DNA from: Mitsuokella jalaludinii DSM 13811
Lineage (GTDB): Bacteria; Bacillota; Negativicutes; Selenomonadales; Selenomonadaceae
Length of the DNA stretch: 44,737 bases
Assembly (NCBI RefSeq): GCF_000702905.1
Contig: NZ_JNKR01000017.1
Location: 1 to 44,737 of the forward strand
Reading direction: 5' to 3'
The position numbers were made by a program, and so were the translations under genes. The notes beneath the pieces were generated by a model that made no database searches, was not told the DNA's origin, and worked only from the letters and a program-made list of their open reading frames with translations. Of this stretch, positions 40,877-44,737 are shown piece by piece. Within the stretch, counting starts at the first letter, position 1, and the number at the start of each line of letters is the position of its first letter.

Positions 40877-42868
40877 TCACGCCTCTGTCAGGCGCTCCCA
40901 CTTCTCATAGCGCATCTCGATCTCCTTCTCCTTCGCCGCATACGCCTCGGCAATGGCCTGGCTCTGCTGCGGGTCGGCCTGGACGGCCGGATTGTTCATC
41001 TGGAATTCGAGGCCCTTGAGCTCTGCCTCGGCCATCGCGATCTCCGCCTCGGCGCGCTGGACCATCTCCTCGCGTTTCGCATCGCTCATACTCTGGATGC
41101 GCCCGAGCTCAGCGCGCTTCTTCTCCTCGGCACGGCGCTCTGCCGCCTTTTTCACCTCATCATCTGTCTTCTCTTCCTGCGCCGCAGCCTTTCGTCTCGC
41201 CTCTGCCTCGTGCTTGGCTTTGGCCTGCTGTTCCCGTTCGGCTGCTTCAAGCGCTTCGCGCTCCTCGCGCGCCTCTTCCTCCGCGACTTCCTTCTTCATG
41301 AGGTAGTAGCTGTAGTTGCCGAGGTATTCCGTCAGCTTGCCGTTCTCGAGCTCTAACGTGCAGTTTGCGACCTTATCGAGGAAGTAGCGGTCGTGTGAGA
41401 CGGCCAGGAACGTGCCAGGGAAGGCCATGAGCGCCTCCTCGACGGCCTCGCGCGCGGGAATGTCGAGGTGGTTCGTCGGCTCGTCGAGCACGAGGAAATT
41501 CGCGCCCGTGAGCATGAGCTTGAGGAAGGCCACGCGCGACTGTTCGCCGCCTGAGAGGTCACCGATGCGCCGCAGGACTTCGTCACCATGGAACAGGAAA
41601 GCGCCGAGGTAGCGGCGCGCCTGCTCCTCGTTGATGCCGTACTCGTAGATGAGCTCATCGAGGATGGTGTTGTCCATGTTCAGGCCCTCGTGCTGCTGCG
41701 AGAAGTAGCCGATCTTGACGCGGCTGCCGATCTTGACGCGGCCCGTCGAGGATTCGAGTTCGCCGACGAGGACACGCAAGAGCGTCGTCTTGCCCGCGCC
41801 GTTCGGTCCGACGAGGGCCACACCGTCACCGCGTCGGATGAGCATCGAGAGGTGATCGAAGATCTTGTGGCTGCCGAACGACACCGAGACGTCCTCAAGC
41901 TCTGCCACGCGCTCCGCGCACTCAGGCGGCTTATTGAGCGCGAAGTAGTTGAAGGACGCATCTTCCGGCGGCAGCACGATGCGCTCGAGCCGGTTGAGCT
42001 GGCTCTGGCGGCCGCGCGCCTGCTTGCTCTTGATGCCCGCCTTGTACTTGCGGATGTACTCCTCCGTCTTCCTGATGTGCTCCTGCTGCTTCTCGTAGGC
42101 TGACTGCAGCGCCGCGCGGCGCTCTGTCTTTACCTTCATGTAGTAGGTGTAGTTTCCGTCGTAATCCGTGACCGTATGGCCAGAAAGCTCGAGAATACGC
42201 GTGGCGACGCGGTCAAGGAAGTATCGGTCATGCGAGATGATCAGGACCCCGCCGGAGTAATTCTTGAGGAAGCCCTCGAGCCACTCGATCATGTGGATGT
42301 CGAGGTGGTTCGTCGGCTCGTCGAGGAAGAGGAAGTCCGGCTCGCGCAAGAGCGCCTTCGTCAGGCAGATGCGCGTCTTCTGGCCGCCGGAGAAATGCGC
42401 GACGTTCTTCTCAAAGTCCTCCTCTGTGAAGCCGAGGCCGAAGGCCACACGGCGGATGCGGCTCTCGTAGTCGTAGCCGCCGAGCAGTTCGAAGCGCTCG
42501 ACGACCTTGCTGTAGGCGCGCATCGTCTCCTCTGCGTGGTCGACGGCAATCTTCTTCTCGAGCGCCTTCTTGCGCTCGCCGAGCGCGATGACATCGTCAA
42601 AGGCGCGCAGGAACTCCTCGTAGAGCGTCCCTGTGCCGAAGTCGGCCTGCTGCTCGACATAGCCGATAGTCGCCGCCTCATCGAGCTGTATCGTGCCGCC
42701 GTCATTCTCCTCCTGGCCGAGCAGGCAGCGCATGAGCGTCGTCTTGCCGGCACCATTTGCCCCGACAAAGCCGACCTTGTCGCCGCGCGCGACCTCGAAA
42801 CTGACATCGTGGAAGAGCTCGTCGATGCCGAATGACTTCTTGAGCCCCGTAACTCGTAGCATTGCCAA
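40877..42868 (-). CDS. ABC-F family ATPase (Uup/YdiF-like)
   Basis: The 663-residue protein has two ATPase modules and no membrane domain. Module 1 has GANGAGKTT, FSGGQKTRICL and FLDEPTNHLD. Module 2 has GPNGAGKTT, LSGGEQSRVAF and VLDEPTNHLD. A charged inter-domain linker (KTERRAALQSAYEKQQEHIRK) and a long C-terminal coiled coil (about 520-660) place it with YdiF/Uup rather than EttA. ABC-F proteins act on the ribosome. Three starts compete: GTG 42877, TTG 42868 and ATG 42862. I chose TTG because GGAG is 8 nt upstream. Confidence 0.92.
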   Translation of the reverse strand: MAMLRVTGLKKSFGIDELFHDVSFEVARGDKVGFVGANGAGKTTLMRCLLGQEENDGGTIQLDEAATIGYVEQQADFGTGTLYEEFLRAFDDVIALGERKKALEKKIAVDHAEETMRAYSKVVERFELLGGYDYESRIRRVAFGLGFTEEDFEKNVAHFSGGQKTRICLTKALLREPDFLFLDEPTNHLDIHMIEWLEGFLKNYSGGVLIISHDRYFLDRVATRILELSGHTVTDYDGNYTYYMKVKTERRAALQSAYEKQQEHIRKTEEYIRKYKAGIKSKQARGRQSQLNRLERIVLPPEDASFNYFALNKPPECAERVAELEDVSVSFGSHKIFDHLSMLIRRGDGVALVGPNGAGKTTLLRVLVGELESSTGRVKIGSRVKIGYFSQQHEGLNMDNTILDELIYEYGINEEQARRYLGAFLFHGDEVLRRIGDLSGGEQSRVAFLKLMLTGANFLVLDEPTNHLDIPAREAVEEALMAFPGTFLAVSHDRYFLDKVANCTLELENGKLTEYLGNYSYYLMKKEVAEEEAREEREALEAAEREQQAKAKHEAEARRKAAAQEEKTDDEVKKAAERRAEEKKRAELGRIQSMSDAKREEMVQRAEAEIAMAEAELKGLEFQMNNPAVQADPQQSQAIAEAYAAKEKEIEMRYEKWERLTEA

Positions 42869-42917
42869 TGTATTCACTCCAATAAATCAAGTCTGTAAAA
42901 ATCCAGCGAATTGCGAG

Positions 42918-42943
42918 AAAGACGGAGCGTCTGCTCCGTCTCT
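42918..42943 (-). terminator. Weak hairpin terminator between the LCP gene and the ABC-F gene
   Basis: AGACGGAGC (42920-42928) pairs with GCTCCGTCT (42933-42941). Only TTTC follows on the minus strand, so read-through into the ABC-F gene is likely. Confidence 0.6.
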
Positions 42944-42951
42944 TTCATCCG

Positions 42952-44262
42952 TCATTTCCCTTTTTTGTGATAGTCACGGCCGATGTTGACGACAGCCTGG
43001 TTCGAACTGCCGCCGTCGCGGATGACGCAGGCAAATGGCATGCCGTAGAAGACATCCGTATTGCGCGTCGACGTCGTGATCGTCGTCGTCGGGTTCGAGC
43101 TCGTCTTGCCCGTCTCGACACCCGAGATGATGAAGCCCTTGCGCTGCAGGGCAGCGGCGACTTCCGCACCGGCACCGTCGATGCCGCTCGAGTTGATGAC
43201 CATGACCGCGATCTCCTCCGGCTTCATCGGCTCATCATCCGAATCCTTCTTATCCTGATCCGTGAGCTTCGTGCCGCCGCTCGTCTTGTGGGCGAGCATC
43301 TTGAGGTCCTTCGGCAGATCCGCATCATACTTGTCCTCAGCCTCCTGCGCCTCCTGCTCTGCCTGCTCTGTCAGAGTGAGGCCGAGCTCTGACGCCAGCA
43401 GATCGCGCACGTCCGTGATATCCGGGATCCAATAGCTGATATCCTTGTGGTAGGCTGGCTGACCCGGGACCATCTGCGCCTCGAGACCGTTTGCCTGGAA
43501 CGTCTTCATCATCTTGGCAAAGCTCAAGAGCTCTGTCACCGACATGTCCGTCTTGACAGCCGAACTGACTTCCTTGACGATGTCCGGCAGGCGCGGCAGA
43601 ATCTCCGGCGTGAGGACCTGAGCGAGGCAGGCCTTCATGAACTTCTGCTGACGCCCGATGCGCCCGATATCGCCCTCTCCATCGCGGTAACGCACGTATT
43701 GGATGGCTTTTTTGCCATCCATATGCTGTTCTCCAGGATAAAGATCGATGACGAGTCCGCCGTTATCGTCCCAGGGATCCTCATAATGCATGCGCTTCTC
43801 GACGTCGATGTCAACACCGCCAATCGCATCGATGATGCGTTCAAAGGATTTCGTATCGATGATGATGTAATGATCCATCGGCACGCCGAGCAGTCCTTCG
43901 AGGGACTTCTGCGACAGTTCATGACCGCCGTAGGCGTAAGCATGATTGATCTTATCGTAACCATGGCCGTCGATTGCCACGCGCGTATCGCGGGGAACAG
44001 ACAGCAGCGCAGCCTTCTCCGCCGTCTTGTCGATGGAAGCCACCATCAAGGTATCACTGCGGCCCACATCATCCTTGCGGCTGTCCACACCCATGATCAT
44101 GACGTGGATGATCTCATGGTCTGTATCACCGATCTCATGAGCAGGATTCTTTCTATTTATGCCAGCGTAGCAGCCAAGCACGACAGCAATGATGACGACG
44201 AGGATGAGTCCAAGCCACTTGACCCGTCGAAAGCTGCGTCTCTGTTTGCGCATCTCAGGCAT
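42952..44262 (-). CDS. LytR-CpsA-Psr (LCP) family cell-wall glycopolymer ligase
   Basis: LCP enzymes attach teichoic-acid-like or capsular polymers to peptidoglycan outside the membrane. The 436-residue protein has a basic N-terminus, one membrane helix (about 16-34) and an LCP domain (about 55-210). The domain carries the catalytic arginine motifs SVPRDTRV and RYRDGEGDIGRIGRQ. A C-terminal LytR_C domain (about 340-425, VMVINSSGIDGAGAEVAAAL) follows. The linker is rich in Asp, Glu and Lys. GGGG precedes ATG 44262. It is downstream of the rRNA operon but has its own promoter. Confidence 0.95.
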   Translation of the reverse strand: MPEMRKQRRSFRRVKWLGLILVVIIAVVLGCYAGINRKNPAHEIGDTDHEIIHVMIMGVDSRKDDVGRSDTLMVASIDKTAEKAALLSVPRDTRVAIDGHGYDKINHAYAYGGHELSQKSLEGLLGVPMDHYIIIDTKSFERIIDAIGGVDIDVEKRMHYEDPWDDNGGLVIDLYPGEQHMDGKKAIQYVRYRDGEGDIGRIGRQQKFMKACLAQVLTPEILPRLPDIVKEVSSAVKTDMSVTELLSFAKMMKTFQANGLEAQMVPGQPAYHKDISYWIPDITDVRDLLASELGLTLTEQAEQEAQEAEDKYDADLPKDLKMLAHKTSGGTKLTDQDKKDSDDEPMKPEEIAVMVINSSGIDGAGAEVAAALQRKGFIISGVETGKTSSNPTTTITTSTRNTDVFYGMPFACVIRDGGSSNQAVVNIGRDYHKKGK

Positions 44263-44307
44263 CCAATATCGCCCCTTATATCTAAAATAAAACGTTACAA
44301 CTCATTC

Positions 44308-44336
44308 AGTATATCAAATATCAAATCGGTCTGCAA
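44308..44336 (-). promoter_or_regulatory. Promoter of the LCP gene
   Basis: TTGCAG (44331-44336), 17 bp, TATACT (44308-44313) with TGA before the -10. Confidence 0.7.
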
Positions 44337-44375
44337 ATACGAAAACCATCTCCATGAGATACGGAAGGACAATAC

Positions 44376-44408
44376 ACAAAAAGGGCTCCACCTCAGCGGA
44401 GCCCTTGC
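44376..44408 (-). terminator. Terminator of the rRNA operon
   Basis: AAGGGCTCC and GGAGCCCTT arms with TTTTT following on the minus strand, directly behind the 5S gene. Confidence 0.92.
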
Positions 44409-44412
44409 TTAA

Positions 44413-44527
44413 CCGGCAACTTCCTATCCTCCCAGTCCGTCTCCAGACAAGTACTTTCGGCCTCTGAATGCTTAACTACTGTGTTCGGTATGGGAACAGG
44501 TGGAACCATTCAGGCATCATCACCGGA
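44413..44527 (-). rRNA. rrf: 5S ribosomal RNA
   Basis: The minus strand carries the conserved core CCACCTGTTCCCATACCGAA CACAG, then AGTTAAGC and CGAAAGTACTTG. The 5' CCGGTGAT and 3' GTTGCCGG ends pair to form helix I. Length is about 115 nt. It follows the 23S gene by a spacer of about 70 nt (44528-44599). Confidence 0.95.
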
Positions 44528-44599
44528 TATTCTATTTGAATGCTTGCACATTCAAAACTATACAGAAGAAACTACTCTGCGAACACTTCAGTTCTCTAG

Positions 44600-44737
44600 T
44601 TAAGCCCTCGACATATTAGTAGTAGTCAGCTTCATGCCTTGCAGCACTTCCACATCTACCCTATCAACCTTGTCTTCTTCAAGGTGTCTTACTAGCTTGT
44701 GCTATGAGATACTTCATCTCGGGACGGGCTTCACGCT
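44600..44737 (-). rRNA. rrl: 23S ribosomal RNA, 3' end (partial)
   Basis: The minus strand shows the terminal domain VI sequence of 23S: GTTGATAGGGTAGATGTG..., then AGCTGACTACTACTAATATG and the closing CGAGGGCTTAAC. The gene continues past the right edge. The exact 3' end is uncertain by a few bases. Confidence 0.92.

Overview
The window reads as a chromosomal segment of a GC-rich Gram-positive-lineage anaerobe of the Negativicutes. A Selenomonadaceae member such as Mitsuokella or Selenomonas is my best guess. This rests on the Firmicutes-type gene order rpsB-tsf-pyrH-frr-uppS-cdsA-dxr-rseP-ispG-proS, the high G+C with strong AGGAGG ribosome binding sites, a fused FeoA-FeoB, a Firmicutes-style glucitol PTS operon with GutM and a SorC regulator, and the general look of the proteins. 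The genus is inference from protein style, not from a search.

Layout. 1-320: 5' part of an IS200/IS605 transposase gene running off the left edge. 320-10950 (minus strand): a core cluster for translation (rpsB, tsf, frr, proS), UMP kinase (pyrH), isoprenoid and undecaprenyl-phosphate supply (dxr, ispG, uppS), phospholipid precursor (cdsA) and the RseP protease, with a small ferredoxin and a 72-residue unknown between frr and uppS. 11000-18670: a dicarboxylate/amino-acid symporter, a 700-bp non-coding stretch holding two very long related hairpins, an amino-acid permease, a YigZ protein, two PLP enzymes of sulfur amino-acid metabolism, an inosine DNA glycosylase and a 27-codon membrane ORF. 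18690-26900: FeoAB iron transporter, TatA, a divergent MocR regulator and ECF vitamin transporter S component, Ogt, a lipoprotein-like unknown, a membrane-anchored copper-chaperone-like protein behind a CsoR-type operator, and a secreted SGNH hydrolase. 27090-31460 (minus): a complete sorbitol (glucitol) PTS operon in the order regulator, GutM, IIC, IIB, IIA, sorbitol-6-phosphate dehydrogenase. 31700-38470: ThiD, an MFS transporter resembling NiaP, an iron-sulfur flavoprotein, a membrane protein with PH-x-x-x pentapeptide repeats, a UvrD/PcrA helicase, a yibE/F gene remnant and a small secreted protein. 38640-44260 (minus): RecD2 helicase, an ABC-F ATPase and an LCP cell-wall ligase, downstream of an rRNA operon whose 5S and 3' end of 23S occupy 44413-44737.

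Functional threads: the core cluster couples ribosome biogenesis to undecaprenyl and phospholipid synthesis. The sorbitol operon is a self-contained catabolic unit with its own regulators and repeated operator-like sequences. Several small transport units each carry a recognisable promoter and a palindrome that could be an operator.

The most unusual feature is the pair of inverted, roughly 190-200-nt multi-helix hairpins at 12596-12785 and 12920-13118. Their helices differ in sequence but keep pairing, while their loop sequences are nearly identical. That is the pattern expected of a structured RNA or a mobile palindromic DNA element that I cannot name.
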